From: Phycisphaerales bacterium
GTDB lineage: Bacteria > Planctomycetota > Phycisphaerae > Phycisphaerales > UBA1924
DNA length: 64,000 nt
Assembly: GCA_029260455.1 (NCBI GenBank)
Contig: JAJDDF010000001.1
Span: forward strand, 120,353-184,352
Direction of reading: 5' to 3'
The stretch's first letter is position 1, and each line of letters begins with the position of its first letter. Shown piece after piece: positions 45,039-54,127 of this stretch. Below the pieces are notes generated by a model, which made no database searches, was not told the origin of the DNA, and was given only the letters and a program-made list of their open reading frames with translations. The translations under genes were made by a program, and so were the position numbers.

Positions 45039-46625
45039 TTGACCCGAGCTAACCGTGATCTTGATGCCCCGGACACCATGCCGGTCGTCGCCGGTGAACT
45101 TGCACGGGCATCGACAGATCGGGTCATCAAATCAGGCAAACTCAAAGGCCTGAGCATGCGCCATGCAATCTGGGTGCTCGCGTGGCCTGTGCTGATCGAA
45201 TCGTTTCTCAACGCCTTTGTTGGCCTTGCCGACACCACGCTCGCTGCGAGTTTGAGTGTTGAAGCCACCGATGCCGTCGGCGCCGCGAGTTATTTCGCTT
45301 GGCTCATTGGTTTGGTTGGCATGGCGCTGGGTGTGGGCGTGACCGCGATGGTCAGTCGCGCCATGGGACGCGGTCGCACCGCGATTGCAAACGCAGCGCT
45401 CGGGCAGGCGACACTGATTGGATTGTTTGGTGGTGCTGCAGTAGGGGTGTTGCTGTTCGTCGGCGCACCGCTTGTCGCGCGCGTACTCAATCTTGAGGGG
45501 GAAACGGCATCGCAGGCGATTCAGTATCTGCGCATTTTGTCGATCGCGGTGCCCATGCAAACGTGGCTCGCGTGCGGGATTGCGGGGGCGCGCGGCGCGG
45601 GCGACACGCTCAGCCCGCTCCTGATGATGGTCGCCGTCAACGGCGTGAACATCGTTGCAAGCTTTGTGCTCTCAGGCGCAAGTGTCGGGTACACGGTTCG
45701 CAATGCCGAGGGGATCATTACAACATCGACACTGATCGCCAACCCCTTTGGCATGAACATGGGCCTTGCGGGCATCGCCTGGGGAACGGTGATCGCGTGG
45801 AGTATTGGCGCGATTGCGATGATGCTGTTGCTCGCGTTGCGCGGAACGCATGGTTTGAAATTGCGCGCCCGCCGACTCAAGCCGCACAGGCACACCGCAA
45901 AACGCCTTGTGCGCGTCGGTCTGCCCAACCTGATCGAAACATCCGGCATGTGGTTTGGCAACTTTCTTGTGATTGTGTTCGTGGGCTTTATGGGGCAATC
46001 GGGCTTGTTTGGAAGCCATGTTGTTGCGATTCGTATCGAAGCATTCAGTTTCCTGCCCGGTTTTGCTATGTCAATCGCTGCGGCAACACTCGGCGGTCAA
46101 TACCTCGGGGCGCAGCGCCCGGACTTGGCGCGCAAAGCAATCTTTCGGTGCACCGTGATTGCATCAACGATCATGATGTGCTTTGGTTTGGGCTTCGCAC
46201 TTGCGCCGCACTATGTCGTAGGGCTGTTCTCGCAGCAGCCGATTCACATGCAGGTTGTGCCAAGACTGCTTTTCATTTGTGCGTTTATTCAGATTCCATT
46301 CGCAGTTTCTATCTGCCTGCGCGGGGCGCTGCGCGGCGCGGGCGACACGCGCATGGTGATGATGCTGACATGGGTCAGTACCTACGCGATTCGCCTGCCT
46401 CTTGCATGGCTTGGGTCGGGCATCGAAGTGCCCATGGACCTGGTGCCAACATGGCTTGGCGGCGGCCCGGGAGTCGTCCTGCCCAATCCGGCGCCACTTC
46501 AACACTTCTTTGACATCGGCCCGCTCGCAGGCATGTGGATTGGATTATGCACCGAACACTTGAGCAGGTCCACAGCATTTGCACTGCGTTTTATGCACGG
46601 CGGGTGGCAAAAAGTAAAAGTGTAA
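45039..46625 (+). CDS. MATE-family efflux transporter
   Basis: 528-residue protein with twelve predicted helices in two similar halves. Segments match MATE (NorM/DinF-like) pumps: W-P-V-L-I-E-S-F-L-N-A-F-V-G-L-A-D-T in helix 1 and G-A-R-G-A-G-D-T (about 186-193) in the first half. The second half repeats it as R-G-A-L-R-G-A-G-D-T-R. Start is TTG (45039) with GGAGG five bases upstream; no better start is visible. Probably exports cationic compounds using a Na or H gradient. Confidence 0.88.
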   Translation: MTRANRDLDAPDTMPVVAGELARASTDRVIKSGKLKGLSMRHAIWVLAWPVLIESFLNAFVGLADTTLAASLSVEATDAVGAASYFAWLIGLVGMALGVGVTAMVSRAMGRGRTAIANAALGQATLIGLFGGAAVGVLLFVGAPLVARVLNLEGETASQAIQYLRILSIAVPMQTWLACGIAGARGAGDTLSPLLMMVAVNGVNIVASFVLSGASVGYTVRNAEGIITTSTLIANPFGMNMGLAGIAWGTVIAWSIGAIAMMLLLALRGTHGLKLRARRLKPHRHTAKRLVRVGLPNLIETSGMWFGNFLVIVFVGFMGQSGLFGSHVVAIRIEAFSFLPGFAMSIAAATLGGQYLGAQRPDLARKAIFRCTVIASTIMMCFGLGFALAPHYVVGLFSQQPIHMQVVPRLLFICAFIQIPFAVSICLRGALRGAGDTRMVMMLTWVSTYAIRLPLAWLGSGIEVPMDLVPTWLGGGPGVVLPNPAPLQHFFDIGPLAGMWIGLCTEHLSRSTAFALRFMHGGWQKVKV

Positions 46626-46658
46626 TCATCACTGCGCATGGAGCGCACCGGTGAGAGA

Positions 46659-48995
46659 CTACTGAGCTGGTGGCGTCGAAGTTCTGAGTGTGGTCAGGAT
46701 GCGCAATGCAAAGCCTTGAGACAGGAATGGATAATTCGCCAGTGACTTGCGAAGTTCCTTCTTGAAAAACTTCGAGATTGTTTTCGTCCACTGTCGATCG
46801 TCAAAAGCATCACGGTCGAACCCCGCTTCAGAAAGTGCGATGCGCAAATCATCAGCCGTGATGCGGTTATCGCCTGTGACATCCGCGCAATTGTCCGGGT
46901 TTTGGCAGGTCCGACCAAAGTTCGCAAGCATGCGCAGCACCTGGTCAACTTGCGCCGTTGGCACGCTTTTGAGTCGCGTTTTTACCAGCTTGCGGTCGTT
47001 TTTGTCGATGGCTTTGAGTTGAATCTTCATCTGCTTGGCCAGGGTCTTGGCCTGTTTTTTCCATGTCTTCGTATCGAAATCTTCTCGGCGCAAACCCATC
47101 GTTTCAAGCAGCAGACGGACATCGGAAAAATCTACAAATCCATCACCGGTCACATCGCCGCACCCGGCTACGCCAGCGGTACATGAATCGCCAAAGGTGC
47201 GCAATACAACAATAAGGTCGTCAACATCCACAGTGTCGTTGCCGGTGACATCACCAGCAACGCGGTCGAAGTCAATAGCAAGGTCATAGGCCCCGCCGTT
47301 GGCGATGCGCCTGACACGAATCCAGTATCGCTGCGCTTCAAGATCGAGCTGGAGCACAAGCGGGCTCCCGGTGTTCGCTGCGGTTGCAAGAAGATCACCG
47401 GACTCAGACATAATCGACAGCCCGAGACTCATCACCGACGTGTCATAGGAGACAGAGATGGATGTGTCGCCTTCAATTTCTAGGTTGACGAAGTAGTAAT
47501 CGTCGGCGTCACGCATCTTCATGTTGAACATGCCCTCTTTGATCAGACGCGCTTGCCCGAAAGAGTTGTTGGGCTCGAATGTATCGTCGGGATCGGGTTG
47601 CGCAAGAATCGGATCGAGATTGAGCGTGGAAAAAGATGATGAAAGCCTGCCGTACACATGCGGCAACTGCGACGACCCTGCACAATCACGACCCGGCCCA
47701 GTCAGGCACACGCCGAACAACTGACCGATGACTTTGCCGGTGCCATTAAAGAGCGGGCTGCCACTTGAACCGCCTTCAGAGAATCCGATGCCGCCGCTCA
47801 AATTGACATTGATGAAATTCGTTGCAGATCGGCAAAAACTGTCCTGTACCACCCTGCCCTCGCCGTAGCGCTTGCGCGTTCCGCGCGGATGATGAACAAT
47901 CGTGATGCCGCCAGTCTGTATCGAATCAGATTTAAAACCTACAAGCGCCCCGCCGACAGGGATGGGTTTGACAAGTCGCATCAGGACCACGTCCGACTGG
48001 GATGTTGCCGCGATGAGCCCTGCACCTTCCGTGACAACGCGTGTTCGTCGCGTAGACACATCGCAGCTCTCAAGTTCGTGGAAGAAGATCGCTTCCAGAG
48101 ATTCTGCAGATTCCTGCGTGTTGAGACAATGATTTGCAGTCAAAAGCCACGGAATCTGTGTATCCGGATCACTGTCAGCAAGTGTTGAGCCCGAACAGGT
48201 GAACCCGCTGCTCCCGACGATAAAGCTCAACTTCACAACTGAGGCGCGCCTCGGATTATCCGCATCAAGGAAACACGCCACATCTTCATGGCATGGCAGT
48301 TCGGAACCATCTGGTGGAACCCCGGCATCTGCTTGCGCGGCAAACAGATCGATGAAATCATGCAGCAGGTCTGACACCTCTGCAACAATCGGTTCATTCA
48401 CTTCCGCAGCAGGGATTGCAATTTCGACGAGCACCATCTCACCGGGCACTGTCGCCGTCCAGAACTCACCATCAAGCAGCAGCCCCCGGCCTTCATATTG
48501 CCCAAACACTTCGCCATTGACCGCATCGCCCAATGTCAGCGTCGCGCCTTCGGGCAAATCAAGATCAAACATTTTGAGGCGCGTGCCTTTGGCATCTGGC
48601 GCATGGATTTTCACTCGGCACACGCGCGAACCATCACGCAACTCCGCCCACTGACCTTCGGCAGTCAAGTCGATGATGTCGCCATCGCGCGCAGGAATAA
48701 CAAACCCGATGCAGTTGTCCTTGACTTCCGCCGGATCAATGGTCAGCACCGCAAGACCCGGCCATGTGATGGTGGGGGCGTTTGTCCACGCCGCAGCGTC
48801 GACCGCAGGCCCGGCGCGAAACCGGCGCATCAGGTGTTCCATCGGATCAAGACCCTGCACGACGAATTCAGAATCTGTCTCAGCAGCACGCGCCACCGGC
48901 GCAAGTGAAACACCTGCAACAACAGCAAGCGCTATGGCCCACCAATGTCGAAATCCGCAGAGTCCATGAAGACGATGAAAATGGTGGTGTGCCAT
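46659..48995 (-). CDS. Secreted trypsin-like serine protease with PPC-like domain and dockerin-like repeats
   Basis: 778 residues with a signal peptide (hydrophobic 18-36, ...V-A-R-A-A). A chymotrypsin-fold protease of the lysyl-endopeptidase/S1-like type has His289 in L-T-A-N-H-C, Asp335 in S-D-V-V-L-M and Ser411 in G-G-S-S-G-S-P. A bacterial pre-peptidase-like beta domain (about 475-565) precedes three calcium-loop repeats: D-V-T-G-N-D-T-V-D-V-D-D-L, D-V-T-G-D-G-F-V-D-F-S-D-V and D-V-T-G-D-N-R-I-T-A-D-D-L. The start follows AAGGAT. Probably a cell-surface or extracellular protease. Confidence 0.85.
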   Translation of the reverse strand: MAHHHFHRLHGLCGFRHWWAIALAVVAGVSLAPVARAAETDSEFVVQGLDPMEHLMRRFRAGPAVDAAAWTNAPTITWPGLAVLTIDPAEVKDNCIGFVIPARDGDIIDLTAEGQWAELRDGSRVCRVKIHAPDAKGTRLKMFDLDLPEGATLTLGDAVNGEVFGQYEGRGLLLDGEFWTATVPGEMVLVEIAIPAAEVNEPIVAEVSDLLHDFIDLFAAQADAGVPPDGSELPCHEDVACFLDADNPRRASVVKLSFIVGSSGFTCSGSTLADSDPDTQIPWLLTANHCLNTQESAESLEAIFFHELESCDVSTRRTRVVTEGAGLIAATSQSDVVLMRLVKPIPVGGALVGFKSDSIQTGGITIVHHPRGTRKRYGEGRVVQDSFCRSATNFINVNLSGGIGFSEGGSSGSPLFNGTGKVIGQLFGVCLTGPGRDCAGSSQLPHVYGRLSSSFSTLNLDPILAQPDPDDTFEPNNSFGQARLIKEGMFNMKMRDADDYYFVNLEIEGDTSISVSYDTSVMSLGLSIMSESGDLLATAANTGSPLVLQLDLEAQRYWIRVRRIANGGAYDLAIDFDRVAGDVTGNDTVDVDDLIVVLRTFGDSCTAGVAGCGDVTGDGFVDFSDVRLLLETMGLRREDFDTKTWKKQAKTLAKQMKIQLKAIDKNDRKLVKTRLKSVPTAQVDQVLRMLANFGRTCQNPDNCADVTGDNRITADDLRIALSEAGFDRDAFDDRQWTKTISKFFKKELRKSLANYPFLSQGFALRILTTLRTSTPPAQ

Positions 48996-49108
48996 GCGCA
49001 GATATCCTTGCGTGTTCAGAACGATGATCCAAGGATAGTACGCGAAGAATTGTTTGGAAACATTCATTGCTCAGAAGAGTTTCTCGCACCCATCAACGAG
49101 CCAATGAC

Positions 49109-50350
49109 CTAGTGCTCAGGGGGATGAATCCACTGCGCATCGCGCGGCGGACTCGTCAGGCTTTCAAGAAACGCAAGCAACTGATCCACCTCATCTGGTG
49201 TCAGTGCAAGCGGTCGAAGCAACATCTCCTGACCGTCCAGGGCGTCATGACCTGGCGGGATCGCATCTTCAAAAGTGGAATAGTGAGCCAGAACATCACG
49301 CAATGTCGCCTTCTGTCCCTGATGCATATATGGAGGCGTAATCGCAACATTGCGCAACGTGGGCGTCTTGAAGCGCCCCCAGTCGGCGCTGGTGCGAATC
49401 AAAAATTCAAGGCGTTGGGCGAGCGGGCTCGCACGGGCATCGGAGTATGTGCTGGCGGCATTGAAGGGGTCTGCCTTGGCAAGTTCAACGCCCGCGAAGC
49501 GCCCGGCATCTTTCGGCTCACCAACAAGTGGCGCAATGCGCACTGAGTGAAACGCGCCGTCAGAAAAGGTCGGCCCGGCGTGGCAGGCAACGCAATTGGC
49601 CCGGCCAATGAAGAGCTTGAGGCCCAGTTTGGCATCGCGCGAAATGGCTCGTAGGTCGCCTTCCGGCTCTCTTCGAAGCCCTGCTACGAACACATCAAAG
49701 GGCGCATCAGCAAAGACGAGTTTGCGCTCATAGGCAGCGATGGCCTTGGCGACGTTGACCATGTGGATGGTGGCTGGCACGTCGCGGATCAAGGTGAAGA
49801 AGAGTGCTTCATATTGATTGCGCAGGTCGGGGTCTCGCTCAACCACCGCCGCGATATGTGATGCCGTCGCCCCCATCTCAATATCTGTGGTCAGGGGCCG
49901 AATCGCCTGTGCCCAGAGCGTGTCAGCGCGCCCATCCCAGTTGAACCAAGGCTGGTGCGCGGGGTTTACAAGGGCGGGTGCGTGGCGCGATCCCTCACCA
50001 ATACCAACCGCAAGCGGCTTGGGATCAGAAAAGCTGCGCTTCGGATCATGGCACGTCGCGCAACTGACTTGGCCATTAGCGGACAATCGCGCATCAAAGA
50101 AAAGCCGATGCCCAAGGGTCGCTGCCCGCTCATCGTCGGCGTACTGGTTTGTCGGATCAGGTGGCACCGGTGGCACGGGCGACAAACGCAGAATCGCGAT
50201 CAGTTCTTCTTCGGTGAACGTGATGATCGATGCAGCTTCAGCCACAGGCGGTGCACCTGCGACAGGCGCCACAGGTGGGGGGGCTTCTTCGGCACGGTCA
50301 CAACTACTCAGAACAAGCAACGACAGCGCAATCAACCACGCGCAGCGCAC
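49109..50350 (-). CDS. Di-heme cytochrome c peroxidase/MauG-like protein
   Basis: 413 residues from a GTG two bases after the upstream stop. A signal/lipobox-like N-terminus (L-L-V-L-S-S-C) is followed by two heme sites, C-A-T-C-H and C-V-A-C-H. Between and after them come W-F-N-W-D-G-R and T-P-T-L-R-N-V-A-I-T-P-P-Y-M-H-Q-G, standard for bacterial di-heme peroxidases. It reduces H2O2 or performs a MauG-like oxidation in the periplasm. It shares a transcript with a FixH/YtkA-like lipoprotein. Confidence 0.9.
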   Translation of the reverse strand: MRCAWLIALSLLVLSSCDRAEEAPPPVAPVAGAPPVAEAASIITFTEEELIAILRLSPVPPVPPDPTNQYADDERAATLGHRLFFDARLSANGQVSCATCHDPKRSFSDPKPLAVGIGEGSRHAPALVNPAHQPWFNWDGRADTLWAQAIRPLTTDIEMGATASHIAAVVERDPDLRNQYEALFFTLIRDVPATIHMVNVAKAIAAYERKLVFADAPFDVFVAGLRREPEGDLRAISRDAKLGLKLFIGRANCVACHAGPTFSDGAFHSVRIAPLVGEPKDAGRFAGVELAKADPFNAASTYSDARASPLAQRLEFLIRTSADWGRFKTPTLRNVAITPPYMHQGQKATLRDVLAHYSTFEDAIPPGHDALDGQEMLLRPLALTPDEVDQLLAFLESLTSPPRDAQWIHPPEH

Positions 50351-50352
50351 AG

Positions 50353-50928
50353 CTAGTGCACCTCGAGATCGAAGGATGCGCGTTCGGTGATGGCGCCCTC
50401 GGTGATGTCGATATAAATCTTCCACTTGCCCGGCATGTGCAGCATCATGCCTTGAGCAACCCAACGTCTTTGCAGTTCATCGGGGATCCTCTGATTCTCA
50501 GAGGAGGTCTTTATTGGCCCACTTGCGTCAGTCATTTTCGGCCGTACAGACATGCCGTGGCCGTGTTGTGGCATCGCGGCATCGACATCGAGCAAGACGT
50601 CGTGTGTGAATGGTGAACCGTCAGCGTTACGCACCGTTACCAACATTCCAAATATCTCGTTCAACTTGACTGGGTCTGGATCGAGCCGAACGCGCAGCGT
50701 GTACGTCCCATCAATCGACATGATCTCAATGTCGCCAAGCGCCTTCGCCTCGTCCATCACTGTTGGCACAAGCGCTATCGGATCGCACTGTTCCGCAGGC
50801 GTCTCAGCGATGCCCACCGGCGTGGTCGTCGCAGTTGTGTCTGGCTGCGCAACATCCCCGGCTTTGTCGCACGCACAAAGCATGCAGGCCAGAGATGATG
50901 CCGCAATAAACCGAATCGTCGCGTCCAT
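50353..50928 (-). CDS. FixH/YtkA-like lipoprotein
   Basis: 191 residues with a lipoprotein signal (lipobox L-C-A-C, Cys20). A beta-sandwich region (about 70-190) contains V-T-V-R-N-A-D-G-S-P, A-A-M-P-Q-H-G-H-G-M and W-K-I-Y-I-D-I-T, resembling YtkA/FixH domains linked to copper or cytochrome oxidase function. It lies directly upstream of the di-heme peroxidase gene, so the pair may work in the same periplasmic electron pathway (inference). Confidence 0.7.
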   Translation of the reverse strand: MDATIRFIAASSLACMLCACDKAGDVAQPDTTATTTPVGIAETPAEQCDPIALVPTVMDEAKALGDIEIMSIDGTYTLRVRLDPDPVKLNEIFGMLVTVRNADGSPFTHDVLLDVDAAMPQHGHGMSVRPKMTDASGPIKTSSENQRIPDELQRRWVAQGMMLHMPGKWKIYIDITEGAITERASFDLEVH

Positions 50929-50966
50929 GAGTACATACTAGACTCGGCCAATCGACTCTGACTTGA

Positions 50967-52175
50967 TCAGCACACCCGGCCAAAGTTGAACAGCAAGATC
51001 GAAAGATCGTCTAGGTCGACATCCCCATCGCCATCGACATCGCCCGCAGGGCCGATAGTGCCAAAGTTGAACAGCAGCACTTGCAGATCGGCGAGATTGA
51101 CTAGGCCGTCGCCATTGGCATCACCGGGGCAGGGGGGCGCGGCGATGAAGATGTCTTCGATGCTGGCGAGCCCCGCCGTGAAGGCGACTCGGCCATTGTC
51201 GTTGATCGAACTCATCCGTCCGCCCGCGGGCACGGGCCCCTGATTGGTGAGCTGCGTAAAGGTCTGCGTCTCGGCGTCGAAGTGGTGGATTGCTGTGCGG
51301 TAGAAGGTGAAGTCGCCAGTTGACGAGAGGCTGTTCTGGCTGACCGAGCCGTTGCCGATAGGGAAGCTAGGGATGGGGGCGAGCGAAAGGAATGATGTTG
51401 TCGAGGCGGTATAGATGACCGGGTCGTTGCCGGCTTGGAGCATGACCGCGATGTCCCCATTGGAGCTTGCAGCGATCGAGCCAAGTCCGGTGCCGGGGCC
51501 GCCCGGCAGGTCGGTGATGTTGGTCGTGGTTCCGCCCACGATGTCATAGGCGTAGACGTCCGCGGTCACCAGGCCGACGGCGCCGTAGATGACCTGCCCG
51601 ACGTCGTTGATTTTGTTTCCTCTGCCGGAGGAGGGGCCGCCGATCTGATCGGTGACTTTCGTAAAGGCGCCGGTTGCGTGCTCGTAGAGGTAGATCTCGC
51701 CGAAGTTGTTGTCACCTGAATGGAACGACACCTGATTGAAATCGTTGAGATCGTGGGTGATGCCGAGGTCATTGGCTTGCGTGTTGCCCGGGAAGTTGGG
51801 GAGCAGCGAGATATTGGTGAAGGCTTGCGAGGCAGCTTCGAATAGCCAGAGATCGCGGGTTGAAGAGTTGATCCAGAGGATGTCGCCGGCGCTATTGAGC
51901 CTTGGGGTGCGCGGGCTTGCGGGCGCGCCGGGGAGGGCGGTGACATCGAGGAATGTGTCTGTGCCGCGGTCATAAAAGAACAATGATGAGCCGGAGGTGA
52001 ACGCGACATCACCTGCATTATTGATTGACGGTGATGTGCCGGAGCCGGGGCCAAGTGGAGCATCGGTGAGATTTGTGAAGGTGAAGGTGACGGCAGATGT
52101 TGCCGAGGCGGCGAGCAGTATTACGAGGACTGACGTGCAGAGCGGTGTGGTTAAGGTCTTCCTAGTGATGCGCAT
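50967..52175 (-). CDS. Secreted beta-propeller-like protein with paired C-terminal dockerin-like modules
   Basis: 402 residues from an ATG after AAGGAG. A signal peptide (to about 28) precedes repeats with S-I-N-N-A-G-D-V-A-F, R-L-N-S-A-G-D-I-L-W, D-L-N-D-F-N-Q-V-S-F and K-I-N-D-V-G-Q-V-I-Y, an apparent propeller of about 50-residue blades. Two modules end the protein, D-A-N-G-D-G-L-V-N-L-A-D-L-Q-V-L-L-F-N-F-G and D-V-D-G-D-G-D-V-D-L-D-D-L-S-I-L-L-F-N-F-G. Likely cell-surface; ligand unknown. Confidence 0.8.
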   Translation of the reverse strand: MRITRKTLTTPLCTSVLVILLAASATSAVTFTFTNLTDAPLGPGSGTSPSINNAGDVAFTSGSSLFFYDRGTDTFLDVTALPGAPASPRTPRLNSAGDILWINSSTRDLWLFEAASQAFTNISLLPNFPGNTQANDLGITHDLNDFNQVSFHSGDNNFGEIYLYEHATGAFTKVTDQIGGPSSGRGNKINDVGQVIYGAVGLVTADVYAYDIVGGTTTNITDLPGGPGTGLGSIAASSNGDIAVMLQAGNDPVIYTASTTSFLSLAPIPSFPIGNGSVSQNSLSSTGDFTFYRTAIHHFDAETQTFTQLTNQGPVPAGGRMSSINDNGRVAFTAGLASIEDIFIAAPPCPGDANGDGLVNLADLQVLLFNFGTIGPAGDVDGDGDVDLDDLSILLFNFGRVC

Positions 52176-52395
52176 GGGTTTTCTCCTTGTTCGGGGTATG
52201 CATATTCGTGTAAATTGTTTACTCAGCGAATGTACATGCGCAATCAGCGCGCACCGTGATCCATGTGCGCGCAGCCCAAAGTTGGAGTTGCAAAAATTGG
52301 GTTGGCCCGATTTGTGGCATAGTTTGCGCGGGCCAGCCGGAGTGAGAATTTGCAGCACCGGTTGGTGCGCCAGCGCTGTCGTTTGCTTTCGTTCG

Positions 52396-53217
52396 TTAAC
52401 GAATCCGATCAATGCGCTGCGGCGGCCGTCCACCCCCCGTCTCAAGCATGATCGCCATGACGTTGCCGTCATCGCTTATCTCAAATCGGAAGCTGCCGCT
52501 AGGAGCAACCGCGATCTTGAACCGATGCTCTCCCTGTGCGTACATTCGCTCAGGCTCCTGACCGAATGATTGCACATGTAGCGCGCCGTTAATTTCCACG
52601 ATCTCCATCCGGAACCCCATGCCGACCATCTCATAGACGCCGGCGTACACCCGCCGTTCGCCGGGTCGCAGTTGTACTTGGTCTTTCAGTTCAACCTTGG
52701 GCCGGTCGCCGCGCTCTGGGCGCGGCTCCTGAAACGCGGCATGCCCCTTCTCTCGAAAATCAAGCAGGCGTTCTAATGATGCCTCTATTTTCTTGCTGGA
52801 CTGTTCGATCACCGCGGTTTCAAGTGATGTCACTTCAAGAAGCATCTCTGCAAACAGCGACCGATAGGCAAGGCGATGCTGCTCACGCTCGGCTTCAGAT
52901 TCATGCCCAAGGTCGGGCGGCGTGGCATTCTTTGCTTCAATAATGCGCCGTTGAACCTCCTCGATGTCAGCAAGTGCATCCGACATGTACTCCCGATATG
53001 GCGCATCAGTTGCGATGCGCGAGAGCGCTCCCTGAATCAACACCATTTGCTGGCGCAGTGGAATCCCAGCGATTGGGGGTCCTTCCAGTGCAGCTTCCTC
53101 TTGCGCCGCCGGGGGTTCCGTCGCATCCTGGGCCAATGCGGGCGACATGGCACCCGCGACGAGACCCAGCATCAGACACAGTGAGACAGCAGCGGTGGGG
53201 GTGGTAAATCTTGGCAT
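52396..53217 (-). CDS. Secreted helical protein of unknown function
   Basis: 273 residues with a signal peptide (cleavage after A-L-A-Q, about 30). A helical, Glu/Arg-rich body (60-175) precedes a small beta-rich C-terminal domain (about 185-273) with repeated turns: Y-A-G-V-Y-E-M-V-G-M, V-E-I-N-G-A-L-H-V and F-E-I-S-D-D-G-N-V-M-A. No family recognised. A longer frame from 53364 lacks the signal and is not favoured. Confidence 0.62.
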   Translation of the reverse strand: MPRFTTPTAAVSLCLMLGLVAGAMSPALAQDATEPPAAQEEAALEGPPIAGIPLRQQMVLIQGALSRIATDAPYREYMSDALADIEEVQRRIIEAKNATPPDLGHESEAEREQHRLAYRSLFAEMLLEVTSLETAVIEQSSKKIEASLERLLDFREKGHAAFQEPRPERGDRPKVELKDQVQLRPGERRVYAGVYEMVGMGFRMEIVEINGALHVQSFGQEPERMYAQGEHRFKIAVAPSGSFRFEISDDGNVMAIMLETGGGRPPQRIDRIR

Positions 53218-53333
53218 GAAAAATGTTCCTTTCCGAACCCGCAGGCTCGATTTCTGTGGCCCCTCCCGATCATCCACGCTACAATAAACGAGGCGTGACC
53301 TATTGGCAAGTGAGATAACGTCAGGATATCTAT

Positions 53334-53714
53334 ATGGCCAAGCGGCAAAAAGGTTCCAAAACATTGCCCGATTCGTCGGGCGCTCCGCCTCCCGTGCCGA
53401 AATTGTCGCACCTGCAGTTCCTTGTGTTGGGCATCTTGCTGGGCTCGGAACGGCGCGGCCTAGAGATTCGCAACGAACTCGCAGCGTTCGGCGTGAAGAA
53501 GACCGGGCCGGCCTTCTACCAGGTCATGGCGCGGCTGGAAGACGCCGAGCTCGTGCAAGGGCGCTACCGCCAGGAGATTGTCGAGGGCCAGATCATCCGC
53601 GAGCGGGCGTACAAGATCAGTTCCACAGGCGAGCACGCGTGGCACACGTGTCGCGACTTCCAGTTGTCGGTCATTGATCGGTGGGGGGCGCGGGCAGGCG
53701 GGGCCCATGCCTAG
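53334..53714 (+). CDS. PadR-like winged-helix regulator
   Basis: 126 residues with a basic N-terminus, then L-S-H-L-Q-F-L-V-L-G-I-L-L-G and G-L-E-I-R-N-E-L, followed by T-G-P-A-F-Y-Q-V-M-A-R-L-E. This is the PadR helix-turn-helix and wing pattern. The C-terminal helix is short. The stop lies within the next gene (8-base overlap), which encodes a membrane protein it may control. The effector is unknown. Confidence 0.75.
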   Translation: MAKRQKGSKTLPDSSGAPPPVPKLSHLQFLVLGILLGSERRGLEIRNELAAFGVKKTGPAFYQVMARLEDAELVQGRYRQEIVEGQIIRERAYKISSTGEHAWHTCRDFQLSVIDRWGARAGGAHA

Positions 53715-54018
53715 TCGGGTGTCTCACCTAGCCCGCTGGATCGTGCTCGGGCGCGTGCTGCCGCGGCGCACGCGCGAGCGCATTTTCGAGCCGGCGTTCA
53801 ATGATCAGTTGCGCCGCGCCATCGAAGCACAAGACCATCACGCGCTTCGGTTTGCGGGCAAGACGTTGGCGATCTTTGGCGGCACATGCGCACTTTCAAT
53901 GTGGCGCGTGCTGATCTCGTTCCGCGTCCTCGCAGTCATGCTGATCATCGCGCTCTTGTTCTTAGTGCTGATTCAGACCTGGATCATGCCGTTGTATGCG
54001 GAGAATGCGGGGTATTAG
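53707..54018 (+). CDS. Small membrane protein coupled to PadR-like regulator
   Basis: 103 residues. A basic amphipathic N-terminal half (R-R-T-R-E-R-I-F-E-P-A-F-N-D-Q-L) is followed by a long hydrophobic segment at about 70-94 (V-L-A-V-M-L-I-I-A-L-L-F-L-V-L-I). The start overlaps the PadR-like gene, suggesting co-regulation. In several bacteria PadR-type genes are coupled to membrane proteins, but no family is recognised here. Confidence 0.62.
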   Translation: MPSRVSHLARWIVLGRVLPRRTRERIFEPAFNDQLRRAIEAQDHHALRFAGKTLAIFGGTCALSMWRVLISFRVLAVMLIIALLFLVLIQTWIMPLYAENAGY

Positions 54019-54127
54019 GACTTTGATTGCTACCCGAGTGCAGGGTGCCGTAGTCTGAGTGAAGTGAAGGCCACGTTCGGGGCTTCGCCAGTGGGGTATT
54101 GGGAGACAGGCGTGCTACGATTGCAGC

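Noticed and set aside
46659..49067. Longer start at 49067 for the secreted protease.
   Set aside because: The first 24 extra residues lack a good ribosome-binding site and put a non-signal sequence ahead of the signal peptide; the ATG at 48995 has AAGGAT upstream.
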